Translations under genes and position numbers: made by a program
Assembly: GCA_019058315.1 (NCBI GenBank)
Contig: JAHPZH010000003.1
Coordinates: forward strand, 41,669 to 105,668
Direction: 5' to 3'
From: Candidatus Helarchaeota archaeon
Lineage (GTDB): Archaea > Asgardarchaeota > Lokiarchaeia > Helarchaeales > RDOG01
DNA: 64,000 bases
In this document: positions 44,647 through 52,327 of the stretch, piece after piece
Position numbering within the stretch: the first letter of the stretch is position 1
Layout: every line of letters begins with the position of its first letter
The notes under the pieces: model-generated
Told to the model about the DNA's origin: nothing
The model's input: only the letters and a program-made list of their open reading frames with translations
Database searches by the model: none

Positions 44647-45606
44647 TTATATCACAATTCCATTTTCATAATGATGTTTTTCTGGATGTATTTTTTCAAT
44701 AATAGATAGATCAAAAATATCCGATTCATTCAATTTTCTTTCAATATAACCCAACTTCTGAAGCACTGAAACAAATTCCATTGTGGAATTTATATATTCA
44801 GGTGGTAAGGCTGCACAGTATTTTGGTGAAATTTTAAATGTATTTAAAATAAAGTCCAAATTAATGAATTCAACTTCTTTCTCTACAATTTTTGCGATTG
44901 CTCTTGGATTTTGTCGGATTGATGTACAAGCATCCTTATGAAGTATAATAAAACGTTCAACGATTTCACGATAATTGTCAATTAAAAAATCACTTACTAT
45001 TATACCATAACTCGGATTATACGGCCACCAGATTTTAGTTGGAATAACAACCTTAGTAGTTAAATATTGGTTTAAATATACAGGCAATGCTGGAGTCCCA
45101 ACTGCAGCTTCTACAATTTTTTTCTCCATATCGGGTAAAATAAAATCAGTTATGTCATAATTTTTTATTTTAATTTTATCTTCTAATCCAGCTTTTTCAA
45201 TACAATCCCGTAACATTACATCATGAATAGATCCTCTTTTTGGAACACCAATAAATTTGTTCCTAAATTGATTAAAAAAATCTATTATATTATTATCGAC
45301 CTCTTGTATTGATTTAAAATGATCGAATGCAACCATGATTGTGCCTTCGACATGTCCTCCTGCTATACATTTAATATTAGCCCCTTTATCTATTCCAATA
45401 ATGGATGGTGGTAATCCAATATAACCTATATCTAGTTCTTCTTGTAAAAATTTTTTAATTATACTTGGACCAGTTCCATGTAACTCCCATTCAGTTTTAA
45501 TACCTAAAAATTTTTCAACATTATTATTAAACATTAAAGGAAATGATGTATGATAGATGGTTGAGAGAAATGCTATCCGAATTTTCTTTAGATCTTTAAT
45601 AGTCAT
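44647..45606 (-). CDS. SsuA/NMT1-like binding protein without signal peptide
   Basis: The protein (319 residues) has the type II periplasmic-binding fold of the NMT1/SsuA group: IRIAFLSTIYHTSFPLMF, HGTGPSIIKKFLQEELDIGYIGLPPSIIG and FIGVPKRGSIHDVML. These usually bind sulfonates, nitrate or thiamine precursors. No signal peptide or lipobox precedes the first strand when the ATG at 45606 is used; this start has a strong AAGGAG, while the in-frame start at 45651 would add a hydrophobic but poorly supported leader. No permease or ATPase gene is near, so a cytoplasmic sensor or an enzyme such as a THI5-like protein is possible. Confidence 0.72.
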   Translation of the reverse strand: MTIKDLKKIRIAFLSTIYHTSFPLMFNNNVEKFLGIKTEWELHGTGPSIIKKFLQEELDIGYIGLPPSIIGIDKGANIKCIAGGHVEGTIMVAFDHFKSIQEVDNNIIDFFNQFRNKFIGVPKRGSIHDVMLRDCIEKAGLEDKIKIKNYDITDFILPDMEKKIVEAAVGTPALPVYLNQYLTTKVVIPTKIWWPYNPSYGIIVSDFLIDNYREIVERFIILHKDACTSIRQNPRAIAKIVEKEVEFINLDFILNTFKISPKYCAALPPEYINSTMEFVSVLQKLGYIERKLNESDIFDLSIIEKIHPEKHHYENGIVI

Positions 45607-45644
45607 AAAAATTCTCCTTAATAACATTAATAATTTATTCAAAT

Positions 45645-45657
45645 ATGACATTGTTAT
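45645..45657. promoter_or_regulatory. Dyad operator copy (ATGAC-ATT-GTTAT)
   Basis: One mismatch from consensus, 39 bp upstream of the binding-protein-like gene start at 45606. Confidence 0.5.
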
Positions 45658-45685
45658 ATTAATAATGCTAATAAATTATACGATT

Positions 45686-45721
45686 ATTACTATTAGTAAT
45701 ACTTTCCTTAGGAAATATTAC
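45686..45721. promoter_or_regulatory. Nested inverted repeats in divergent promoter
   Basis: ATTAC-TATTA-GTAAT (45686-45700) is followed by a longer near-palindrome centred on TTTCC-TTA-GGAAA (45703-45715), whose outer arms are GTAATAC on the left and TATTAC on the right, with one base missing. The region lies between the binding-protein-like gene and the threonine-synthase-like operon. Confidence 0.45.
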
Positions 45722-45769
45722 TTATATGCATAACATTTATAAATAATTGCTAATTAGTTTAAGTAATAA

Positions 45770-45782
45770 ATTACATTGTAAT
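45770..45782. promoter_or_regulatory. Dyad operator copy (ATTAC-ATT-GTAAT)
   Basis: This perfect inverted repeat lies 35 bp upstream of the threonine-synthase-like gene that opens the sulfur-relay operon. A wider-spaced variant, ATTAC-N5-GTAAT, follows at 45785-45799. Confidence 0.6.
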
Positions 45783-45817
45783 AAATTACCAATAGTAATA
45801 ATGGTGATGAAGAAAAA

Positions 45818-47074
45818 ATGTCAAAGAGAATAATTGGATTAGAATGTCCGGAATGTGGTATTATTTACCCACAGGAATTAACTCCCATTTGTAAAGAATG
45901 CTGGGGACCCTTAAAAATAAAATATGATTATGAAATAATAAAAGATAAAATTTCTAAAGAAAAACTAAAAAATCGTCCTTTTAATCAATGGAGATATATT
46001 GAATTATTACCCATTGAGGATTTAACTAAAATAATTTCACTTAATGATGGTGGTACTCCATTAATAAGATGTAAAAATTTAGAGACTGAATTAGGTCTTA
46101 AAGAATTGTATGTAAAAAATGATACCATTAATCCTACTTTATCATTTAAAGATCGTCCTGCATCAGTTGGAATATCTAAATGTAACGAATTAGGTATTAA
46201 TACTGTTGGTTGTGCCTCAACAGGAAATTTAGCCGCATCAACTGCCGCCCATGCCGCTAAAGCTGGGTTTCCTTGCTATATTTTTGTTCCAGCAAACATT
46301 GAGTATTCAAAGATTACACAAACAGCAATTCACGGAGTAAATATTATTGGTGTTAATGGAACATATGATGCTGCAAATCAGTTAGGTATTCTTGCAGCTG
46401 AAGTTTTTAAATGGGGGCTTTTAAATATAAACGTACGTCCCTATTACACGGAGGGCTCAAAAACAATCGCTTTTGAAACTTGTGAACAGTTGAATTGGGA
46501 ATCACCTGATAACATAATCATTCCAATGGGAAGTGGTGCATTATTATGTTCGGTCAATAGAGCTCTAATAGATCTATATAAAATTGGTTTTATTGAGAAA
46601 AATAATATCAAAATTTCAGGAGCCCAACCATCTGGATGCTCCCCAATTGTAACGTCCAAAAATACGAAATCTGATATTTTTCCAATTGAAAATCCAGACA
46701 CCTTAACAAAAAGTTTAGCGATAGGAAATCCAGCTAGCGGTTACGAGGCTATTAATGTAATAAATTCTACAAATGGTTGTGCAATTGCGCCTTCTGATTC
46801 TGAAATCACAGATGCGATAAAACTCTTAGCAAAAAGAGAAGGAATTTATGCGGAACCTGCAGGTGCAATTCCGTTAGCTGCTCTAATAAATTTAATTCAG
46901 TCAGGCGATATTTCCAAAGATGAAAGCGTTGTGTTACTTGTAACAGGAAATGGTTTCAAGGCTCATCAAACAGTAACGAATTTAATTTCAGAAATACCCA
47001 TTATCGAACCAACTTTAGATGCATTAGAGAAATATACAAACAAAAAGGAGGCGATAGCATTTGCCAAAAATTAA
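45818..47074 (+). CDS. Threonine-synthase-like PLP enzyme
   Basis: The 418-residue protein has the N-terminal zinc ribbon of archaeal threonine synthases (C10-x2-C13 and C25-x2-C28), a PLP lysine in NPTLSFKDRP (K111), the CASTGNLAASTAAHA substrate loop and VLLVTGNGFK near the end. Canonical ThrC makes threonine from phosphohomoserine. Here it is the first gene of an operon with a ThiS/MoaD carrier, ThiF, TusA and DsrE-type genes. The overlap with the carrier gene suggests a sulfur-transfer reaction, for example beta- or gamma-replacement with a protein thiocarboxylate, as CysM does with CysO. Ordinary threonine synthesis remains possible. Confidence 0.88.
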   Translation: MSKRIIGLECPECGIIYPQELTPICKECWGPLKIKYDYEIIKDKISKEKLKNRPFNQWRYIELLPIEDLTKIISLNDGGTPLIRCKNLETELGLKELYVKNDTINPTLSFKDRPASVGISKCNELGINTVGCASTGNLAASTAAHAAKAGFPCYIFVPANIEYSKITQTAIHGVNIIGVNGTYDAANQLGILAAEVFKWGLLNINVRPYYTEGSKTIAFETCEQLNWESPDNIIIPMGSGALLCSVNRALIDLYKIGFIEKNNIKISGAQPSGCSPIVTSKNTKSDIFPIENPDTLTKSLAIGNPASGYEAINVINSTNGCAIAPSDSEITDAIKLLAKREGIYAEPAGAIPLAALINLIQSGDISKDESVVLLVTGNGFKAHQTVTNLISEIPIIEPTLDALEKYTNKKEAIAFAKN

Positions 47075-47345
47075 ATTTGTATTTTTTTCATCGCTCCATG
47101 ATTTAACAAATACAGAGTCAATTGAATTAGAAATAAATGGAACAGTAGAAAAAGCGTTGGAAAAGATTTATGATATTTATGGAGATGTATTTAAAAATAG
47201 AATTTTAGATAAAAATACGGGAAAAATTAAGAAATACGTCATAGTTGCTATTAATCGAAAAGATATTCGCCATCTCAATGGATATGATACAAAATTAAAT
47301 GAAGCAGATGAAATTTCAATACTTCCCGCTGTTGCAGGAGGCTAA
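47061..47345 (+). CDS. ThiS/MoaD-family sulfur-carrier protein
   Basis: The 94-residue protein has the ubiquitin-like pattern of MoaD/ThiS (KIKFVFFSSLHDL, LEINGTVEKALEKI, ISILPAVAGG) and ends in the required GlyGly, which ThiF-type enzymes adenylate and convert to a thiocarboxylate. It starts with TTG inside the end of the threonine-synthase-like gene, with a strong AAGGAGG at 47045-47051, so the two are tightly coupled. It is the likely sulfur donor for the enzyme encoded upstream. Confidence 0.9.
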   Translation: MPKIKFVFFSSLHDLTNTESIELEINGTVEKALEKIYDIYGDVFKNRILDKNTGKIKKYVIVAINRKDIRHLNGYDTKLNEADEISILPAVAGG

Positions 47346-47371
47346 AATCTAAATTTGGTGATTTTTAATAA

Positions 47372-48025
47372 ATGATATCTCTTGAAACTAAAATAAATGA
47401 AATTATAAAGATTTTAGATACCAAATTTTCTCCTGTTGGAGTTAAAATTATACAAAATAATGATCAACATATCGATAATTCTTTTCAAGAAGTGAATGAA
47501 AATAAGAGATTTTGCTATTATGTACGTCAAGCTGCGTTAGGAAAGAAATTTATTATTAAGAATGATAACAAACTTGAGTGTAAGACCCCATATTATTGTT
47601 TAGGATTTAAAGAACCAAAATATGGTAATTTTGATTATAGAATTAGACCAGCTATTACAAAGACTGTTTTAATAGCTCCATTAAATAAATTTAAAATGAA
47701 CGTAGATAGCGTTGTTTTTATTATAAACGCAAAACAGTCAATGCTATTAGTTGATGCTCTACGAAGAATTCAAAAGAAGAAGATACAGGCAACTTTTGGA
47801 GTGTCTATGTCTATTTGTGGGGAAATTGTTGCGAATTCTATTGTGAATAAAACCCCTAGTTTATCTCTTCTTTGTTATGGGGCTCGAATTTATTCCGATT
47901 ATAAAAATAATGAACTTGCTCTAGGAATTCCATTTGTATTGTTTGATTCTATCTATGAAAATTTGAAAAAAATTGAGAAGTTACAGGAATTAGAGGAAGA
48001 ATTAAAAAATTTAGAGGTGAAATAA
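47372..48025 (+). CDS. DUF169 family protein
   Basis: The 217-residue protein matches DUF169: FSPVGVKII, RFCYYVRQAALGKKFII, CKTPYYCLGFKEPKYG, SVVFIINAKQSMLLVDAL and SLSLLCYGARIYSDYKNNELALGIP. DUF169 proteins are common in anaerobic bacteria and archaea, have several conserved cysteines and no known function. Its place between a ThiS-like carrier and ThiF is unusual and suggests a part in sulfur transfer. Its stop codon overlaps the ThiF start by one base (TAATG). Confidence 0.85.
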   Translation: MISLETKINEIIKILDTKFSPVGVKIIQNNDQHIDNSFQEVNENKRFCYYVRQAALGKKFIIKNDNKLECKTPYYCLGFKEPKYGNFDYRIRPAITKTVLIAPLNKFKMNVDSVVFIINAKQSMLLVDALRRIQKKKIQATFGVSMSICGEIVANSIVNKTPSLSLLCYGARIYSDYKNNELALGIPFVLFDSIYENLKKIEKLQELEEELKNLEVK

Positions 48026-48834
48026 TGTTTGGGTTTACAGAAGAAGAAATAAGAAGATATAGCCGTCAAATTGTATTAAAAGGTGTAGGAGGAGTAGGCC
48101 AGAAAAAATTAAGAGAATCATCAGTTCTTGTAGTAGGAGCTGGTGGTCTTGGTTGTCCTGCTGCTTTTTATCTGACAGCTGCAGGGGTTGGAAAATTAGG
48201 AATTCTAGATTTCGATGTTGTAGATATAAGTAATTTACAAAGACAAATATTACATTTTACTAAAGATGTTGGAAAGCCAAAGGTAATTTCAGCTGCAGAA
48301 AAATTAAGAGAATTAAACCCAAATATTACTATTGACACTATTCAAACTCAATTGACTCCCAAAAATGCAAGGGAAATAATAAAACCTTATGATTATGTTA
48401 TTGATGGATCTGATAATTTTGCGACAAAGTATATTATAAATGATGCTTGTATTATAGAAGATATTCCATTCACAATGGCAGGGATTTTAGCTTTTAATGG
48501 TCAAATTATGACAGTAATCCCTAAAAAATCTGCATGTTACCGTTGTGCTTATTCTGATCCTCCACCCCCAGGAGTAGTCCCAAGTTGTTCACAAGCGGGA
48601 GTTTTTGGAGCAATACCAGGTATTGTTGGATCTATTCAGACTAGTGAGGCAATTAAATATCTACTTGGTTTTGGGGAACTTCTAACTAATAAGATATTAG
48701 TGGTTGATATAGGAAGTTTGATATTTCAATTAGTTACAGTGAAAAAGAGTGATGATTGTAAAGCATGTGGTAATGTTCCTGAAGATCTTTTAAATGTTTT
48801 TGATTATTATCAAGGAGAATCATGTGAAATATAA
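48025..48834 (+). CDS. ThiF/MoeB-family adenylyltransferase
   Basis: The 269-residue protein is an E1-like enzyme. It begins with RYSRQIVLKGVGGVGQKKL and has the nucleotide loop VLVVGAGGLGCPAAFYL, DFDVVDISNLQRQ, the DGSDNFATKY motif, four zinc cysteines (CYRC and CKAC) and a catalytic-site Cys in VPSCSQAGVFG. It adenylates the C-terminal Gly of the carrier encoded two genes upstream so that sulfur can be loaded. It has no rhodanese domain, so sulfur must come from another protein, presumably the TusA/Dsr proteins encoded next. GAGGTGA precedes the ATG. Confidence 0.93.
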   Translation: MFGFTEEEIRRYSRQIVLKGVGGVGQKKLRESSVLVVGAGGLGCPAAFYLTAAGVGKLGILDFDVVDISNLQRQILHFTKDVGKPKVISAAEKLRELNPNITIDTIQTQLTPKNAREIIKPYDYVIDGSDNFATKYIINDACIIEDIPFTMAGILAFNGQIMTVIPKKSACYRCAYSDPPPPGVVPSCSQAGVFGAIPGIVGSIQTSEAIKYLLGFGELLTNKILVVDIGSLIFQLVTVKKSDDCKACGNVPEDLLNVFDYYQGESCEI

Positions 48835-48840
48835 AATTAG

Positions 48841-49086
48841 GTGATTAAAATTACAAAAAATGATATTAGGAAAATAGATTTAAAGGGTGAGGTTTGTCCA
48901 TATACGTTTGTTTTGACCAAACTAAATCTGGAGGAAATGCAACCAAATCAGATTTTAGAAGTGATTGTTGATTATCCACCAGCGGCTGAGAATATACCTC
49001 GCAGTATAAAAGATCAAAATTTAGGTGAAGTTTTGAGTGTAGATAAATTAAGTAACGTAGAATGGAGAATCAAGATAAAAAAATAA
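48841..49086 (+). CDS. TusA-family sulfur carrier (CPYT variant)
   Basis: The 81-residue protein has the TusA layout with IDLKGEVCPYTFVLTKL, where the persulfide cysteine stands in CPYT instead of CPxP, and the usual VIVDYPPAAENIPRS loop. It begins with GTG 6 bp after the ThiF stop. It could pass sulfur from the DsrE/F-type proteins to the ThiF-activated carrier. Confidence 0.85.
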   Translation: MIKITKNDIRKIDLKGEVCPYTFVLTKLNLEEMQPNQILEVIVDYPPAAENIPRSIKDQNLGEVLSVDKLSNVEWRIKIKK

Positions 49087-49134
49087 CAAACAAGATGAAA
49101 TATTGAAAAAAATAAAATATTGGAGAGTGATGAG

Positions 49135-49449
49135 ATGGCAAATGTGTTAATAATAATATCAAAAGAAAAATACCAATCTAACAAGACTCAGTTAGCTATA
49201 GAAATTTCAAAAAATATTCAAAATAAAGGGAATTCTACAACAGTTTATCTTGTTGAAGATGGCGTGTATTTAGGTTGGGACAGTAGTATCAATGATTTAA
49301 TTAAAACAGGTATAATTGTGAAGGCTGACGAGTGGGATCTAAAAGCCAGAGGATTAAAAGGAAAGATTAATGAAAAAATTGAGATTAAAACTCCTAATGA
49401 TCTTTTTAACGAAGTAGCTGAGAATAGTGATAAGGTTTTATGGTTTTAG
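49135..49449 (+). CDS. DsrH/TusB-like protein
   Basis: The protein (104 residues) has the DsrEFH fold order (NVLIIISKEKYQSNKTQLAIEIS, TTVYLVEDGVYLG, VKADEWDLKARGL and a VLWF end) but no cysteine, as in TusB/DsrH subunits. I chose the ATG at 49135, with GGAG upstream, over a TTG at 49120. It opens a run of three DsrE-superfamily genes and overlaps the next one in the sequence, so a hetero-oligomer like TusBCD or DsrEFH is likely. Confidence 0.8.
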   Translation: MANVLIIISKEKYQSNKTQLAIEISKNIQNKGNSTTVYLVEDGVYLGWDSSINDLIKTGIIVKADEWDLKARGLKGKINEKIEIKTPNDLFNEVAENSDKVLWF

Positions 49450-49460
49450 GAGGTAAATAT

Positions 49461-49856
49461 ATGGTAAAAACTTTAACATTTATTGTGACAAAAGGTCCTT
49501 ATTCCTCTGAAATTCCTTATACAGTCTTAAAACTAGTTAAAGCAGCTCGAAAAAAAAATGTGAATATTAATCTTTTCTTCTATCTTGATGGGACATTTAT
49601 TAGCCACCACAAACAATCTCCTGGTGATTACCCCAATGTTCAATATATAACCCATGATTTATTGAAAAAAGGTCTTTTAAATCCCAAAATAGATGCGATC
49701 GCATGCATTAAATGTACCCATGCTAGAGGAATTACACATGGAGACGATTCATTTAAAGAAGGTTCTGCTTACACATATGAAGGAGTTATTATTGGGGGAT
49801 TAGGCGATTTAGCAATCTGGCTTAAAAATAGTGATAAAACCATATTAATTAGTTAG
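49461..49856 (+). CDS. DsrE/TusD-like sulfurtransferase
   Basis: The protein (131 residues) has the DsrE fold (TLTFIVTKGPYSSEIPYTVLKLVKAA, INLFFYLDGTF) and a CIKC pair in IDAIACIKCTHARGI, where the DsrE/TusD active cysteine lies. The ATG at 49461 follows AGGAGGT; the upstream in-frame ATG at 49440 lies within the previous gene. It should be the sulfur-carrying subunit of the Dsr-like trio. Confidence 0.82.
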   Translation: MVKTLTFIVTKGPYSSEIPYTVLKLVKAARKKNVNINLFFYLDGTFISHHKQSPGDYPNVQYITHDLLKKGLLNPKIDAIACIKCTHARGITHGDDSFKEGSAYTYEGVIIGGLGDLAIWLKNSDKTILIS

Positions 49857-49867
49857 GAGATGATTTT

Positions 49868-50242
49868 TTGACAAAAGTGATTATAATCATAACAGATCCG
49901 CCTTATGGGGTAGAGAATGCTTATGGATTCTTGGCGGCTGCAGGAGCTTTAGCCACTATTCATGACACAAGTGTCATTTTTTCAGAAGCAGGAGTACTAA
50001 ATTCTCTTAAAAATCAAGATACTTCAGATTTCATTGAACTGGATAAAAAATATTTGGATATACCATCTCATGAATCAAAAATAAAGGAATTCAAAGAATT
50101 AGATATCCGATTTTTTGTTCATAAGGAGGCTTTAGATATACGAGGAATAAAAGATGGTGATATTATAGAAGATATAGAGAAACTATCAATCGATCAGATA
50201 ACGGACAAAATACTTGACAGTGATCAGGTGCTAATTATATAA
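49868..50242 (+). CDS. DsrF/TusC-like protein
   Basis: The 124-residue protein starts with the DsrF/TusC pattern KVIIIITDPPYGVENAYGFLAAAGALA, followed by TSVIFSEAGVLNSL and a late DIRFFVHKEALDIRGI. It has no cysteine, as expected for a structural TusC-like subunit. It begins with TTG 11 bp after the DsrE-like gene, with AGGAGATGA upstream. Confidence 0.82.
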   Translation: MTKVIIIITDPPYGVENAYGFLAAAGALATIHDTSVIFSEAGVLNSLKNQDTSDFIELDKKYLDIPSHESKIKEFKELDIRFFVHKEALDIRGIKDGDIIEDIEKLSIDQITDKILDSDQVLII

Positions 50243-50263
50243 TTTTTTTACTAGTTGATAAAA

Positions 50264-50506
50264 ATGGTAACAAAGAACTTAGAAGTAAGTCTAATTATTG
50301 ATTCTCAAGGAAAAATTTGCCCCTATCCCCTAATTGAAGTAAAAAAAGCAATAAAGAAGTTATCATCTGGTGAAATATTAAAATTAATTACAACAGATCC
50401 TATATGTCCTGATAATGTTGATTCATGGTGTGAAACTACTGGAAATACTTTGATTCGAGTCGATAATCACGGAGATAAAATTGATATTTACGTAAAAAAA
50501 GGTTGA
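50264..50506 (+). CDS. TusA-family sulfur carrier (CPYP)
   Basis: The protein (80 residues) is a canonical TusA with LIIDSQGKICPYPLIEVKKAI (CPxP) and ITTDPICPDNVDSWC. It is the second TusA of the operon and directly follows the Dsr-like trio, the usual TusA partner arrangement. The ATG at 50264 is preferred over a TTG at 50255, without strong Shine-Dalgarno support for either. Confidence 0.87.
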   Translation: MVTKNLEVSLIIDSQGKICPYPLIEVKKAIKKLSSGEILKLITTDPICPDNVDSWCETTGNTLIRVDNHGDKIDIYVKKG

Positions 50507-50558
50507 TAGATTGTTGTGATTTTTCATTATAAGCTATTTTGAATTTTGAGCGAATTTT

Positions 50559-51677
50559 ATGCTATTAGATTATACAAAGTTAAAATTAAATTTATTAATT
50601 GATGGAGTTAATCCTGAAAATGAAAATTTAATAGGTAGAATGAGTGGTGCAGGGCCTACTGGAGGAAGATATTTTTTATTAGAAAATGGTTCATGTGTTA
50701 ATATTCCACTTTGGACGAAAAATTCAAAATATTCTAGGTTTTGGATAAAAAAATTTGATGATCAAAATAACTTATTTCAATTATTCGATGATAAGAAATT
50801 AATTACAACACTAAAATTAATTCCTAGACCTAAATTTTATGATTTAAACACTTCAGATAATATTAAAATGAGTAAAATTGCTATGTTACATGGAGAAAAT
50901 TGTCTTGCATCAACTATTTATCAAAAATGTATCTATTGGTCACAAGGAAAAGCTTGTGAATTTTGTGGAATTGAATTAAGTCTAAGGTCAAATTCAACTA
51001 TACTAGAGAAAACAGCTAAACAATTGTCCGAAGTTTTGGATAAAAGTATAAAGGAGGGAGTTTGTGAACATATGACTCTTACTACAGGGACTCCCAATAC
51101 TTCCGATAAGGGTGCAAAAAAATTCATGCCCATTTTGAAAGAATTAAAAAGGAAGTTTTCTGTTCCTATCCATATCCAACTTGAACCTCCAGAGAATCAG
51201 ATAATTATAGAAGATTTATATTCATCTGGAGCAGATACAATTGGAATTCATGCTGAAACTTTAGATCCTTTAATATTTCATAAAATCTGTCCAGGAAAAT
51301 CAGAAATTGGACTAAAAAAGTTTAAAGAAATATGGAATTACTCAGTAGAGATATTTGGTAAAGAACAAGTCAGTTCATATCTTTTATTGGGATTAGGTGA
51401 ATCTTTGGAATCACTTCAAAAAGGTGCACACTATCTTATAGAGCATGATGTGATTCCATATATTGTGCCAGTCCGTTCTATTTTAGAAACAAATTTCGAA
51501 AATGTTCAACAAAAAAATTTTCAACAAATATATAATCTATATAAAGATGTAAATAATCACTTAAAAAAGCATAATCTGGACCCTCGGCAAAATAAAGCAG
51601 GTTGTGTACGTTGTGGTGCATGTAGCATAATTACAGATTTTTACAACATAAAAATAGAATCGAAAAATGAAAATTAA
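50559..51677 (+). CDS. Radical SAM protein (MSMEG_0568-like)
   Basis: The 372-residue protein has a radical SAM cysteine motif of unusual spacing in YQKCIYWSQGKACEFCGIELSL, followed by HMTLTTGTPNTSDKG, HIQLEPPENQ and GADTIGIHAETLD with CPGKSEIGLKKF. These blocks match the MSMEG_0568 family, which in bacteria occurs in nitrilase-type clusters. A C-terminal Cys-rich end (AGCVRCGACSIITDF) may bind an auxiliary cluster. It lies 52 bp after the second TusA, so it may use sulfur or act on the product of the sulfur-relay operon; its substrate is unknown. Confidence 0.8.
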   Translation: MLLDYTKLKLNLLIDGVNPENENLIGRMSGAGPTGGRYFLLENGSCVNIPLWTKNSKYSRFWIKKFDDQNNLFQLFDDKKLITTLKLIPRPKFYDLNTSDNIKMSKIAMLHGENCLASTIYQKCIYWSQGKACEFCGIELSLRSNSTILEKTAKQLSEVLDKSIKEGVCEHMTLTTGTPNTSDKGAKKFMPILKELKRKFSVPIHIQLEPPENQIIIEDLYSSGADTIGIHAETLDPLIFHKICPGKSEIGLKKFKEIWNYSVEIFGKEQVSSYLLLGLGESLESLQKGAHYLIEHDVIPYIVPVRSILETNFENVQQKNFQQIYNLYKDVNNHLKKHNLDPRQNKAGCVRCGACSIITDFYNIKIESKNEN

Positions 51678-51754
51678 ATCTAATTTTTCTCTCAAACTTT
51701 ATTTGTTCATTTAAAAAAAAATCAAAATCTTTATAACAAAAGATAATAATTAAT

Positions 51755-51767
51755 ATTACAGTGTAAT
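51755..51767. promoter_or_regulatory. Dyad operator copy (ATTAC-AGT-GTAAT)
   Basis: It fits the consensus in both arms, 13 bp upstream of the TTG start of the second longin-like gene, so it should overlap the promoter or transcript start. Confidence 0.6.
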
Positions 51768-51780
51768 AATCATTTTTAAC

Positions 51781-52320
51781 TTGGTGTTTTTTATTATAAG
51801 GAATATTTTTATTATAAGGAATGGTGTTCTCTTATTAGATCGGAATTTTGGAGAATGTCAGTCGTTTAATGGAAGTTTTTCTTTATTTTCTGGATTTGTT
51901 AGCGCGCTTGAGACTTTTACAGGTGAAATTACAAAATCTGCTTTAAAATCAATAAATTTCGAGGATTTTAAAATCAATTTTTACAGAGATCTTAATAAAT
52001 TAGACCTACTTTATGTTCTTATAACAGATCTGGATGATAATTATGATCAAATTCAACATAAATTAAAAAAAATTTCTAGACTATTTTTAGAAAAACATCA
52101 AGATATTCTTACGAATTTTGATGGAAATATAAACCAATTCAATAAATTTGGAGATATATTAATTGATATGGAAATAGCTCAAAAAAATTGTGGTGGTCAT
52201 CCAGAATGTTATGAGTGCCAAAATCGAAATAACAACAGTAAAATATTTATGGCCTATAAAAAAGATACTATTGGATTCAAAAATCAAATTAATTCATTAA
52301 TTGAAGAATCCACAGAATAA
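51781..52320 (+). CDS. Longin-like protein with Cys-rich C-terminus
   Basis: The 179-residue protein starts with a longin-type opening (RNIFIIRNGVLLLDRNFG), then SLFSGFVSALETFTGEI, paired strands FKINFYRDLNKLDLLYVLITD and a helix ending NFDGNINQFNKFGDIL. The C-terminal tail adds CGGHPECYECQ, which could bind zinc or an Fe-S cluster and is not part of the longin fold. No ATG is available; TTG 51781 or GTG 51784 is the start, with no Shine-Dalgarno, so a leaderless message is likely. The dyad operator just upstream puts it in the sulfur/redox set. Confidence 0.65.
   Translation: MVFFIIRNIFIIRNGVLLLDRNFGECQSFNGSFSLFSGFVSALETFTGEITKSALKSINFEDFKINFYRDLNKLDLLYVLITDLDDNYDQIQHKLKKISRLFLEKHQDILTNFDGNINQFNKFGDILIDMEIAQKNCGGHPECYECQNRNNNSKIFMAYKKDTIGFKNQINSLIEESTE
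51791..51822 (+). repeat. 18-bp-period duplication inside a start region
   Basis: TTATTATAAGGAAT occurs at 51791-51804 and again at 51809-51822, encoding two copies of FIIRN at the N-terminus of the longin-like protein. The six-residue in-frame duplication could shift or extend the first strand. Confidence 0.8.
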
Positions 52321-52327
52321 AATTATT

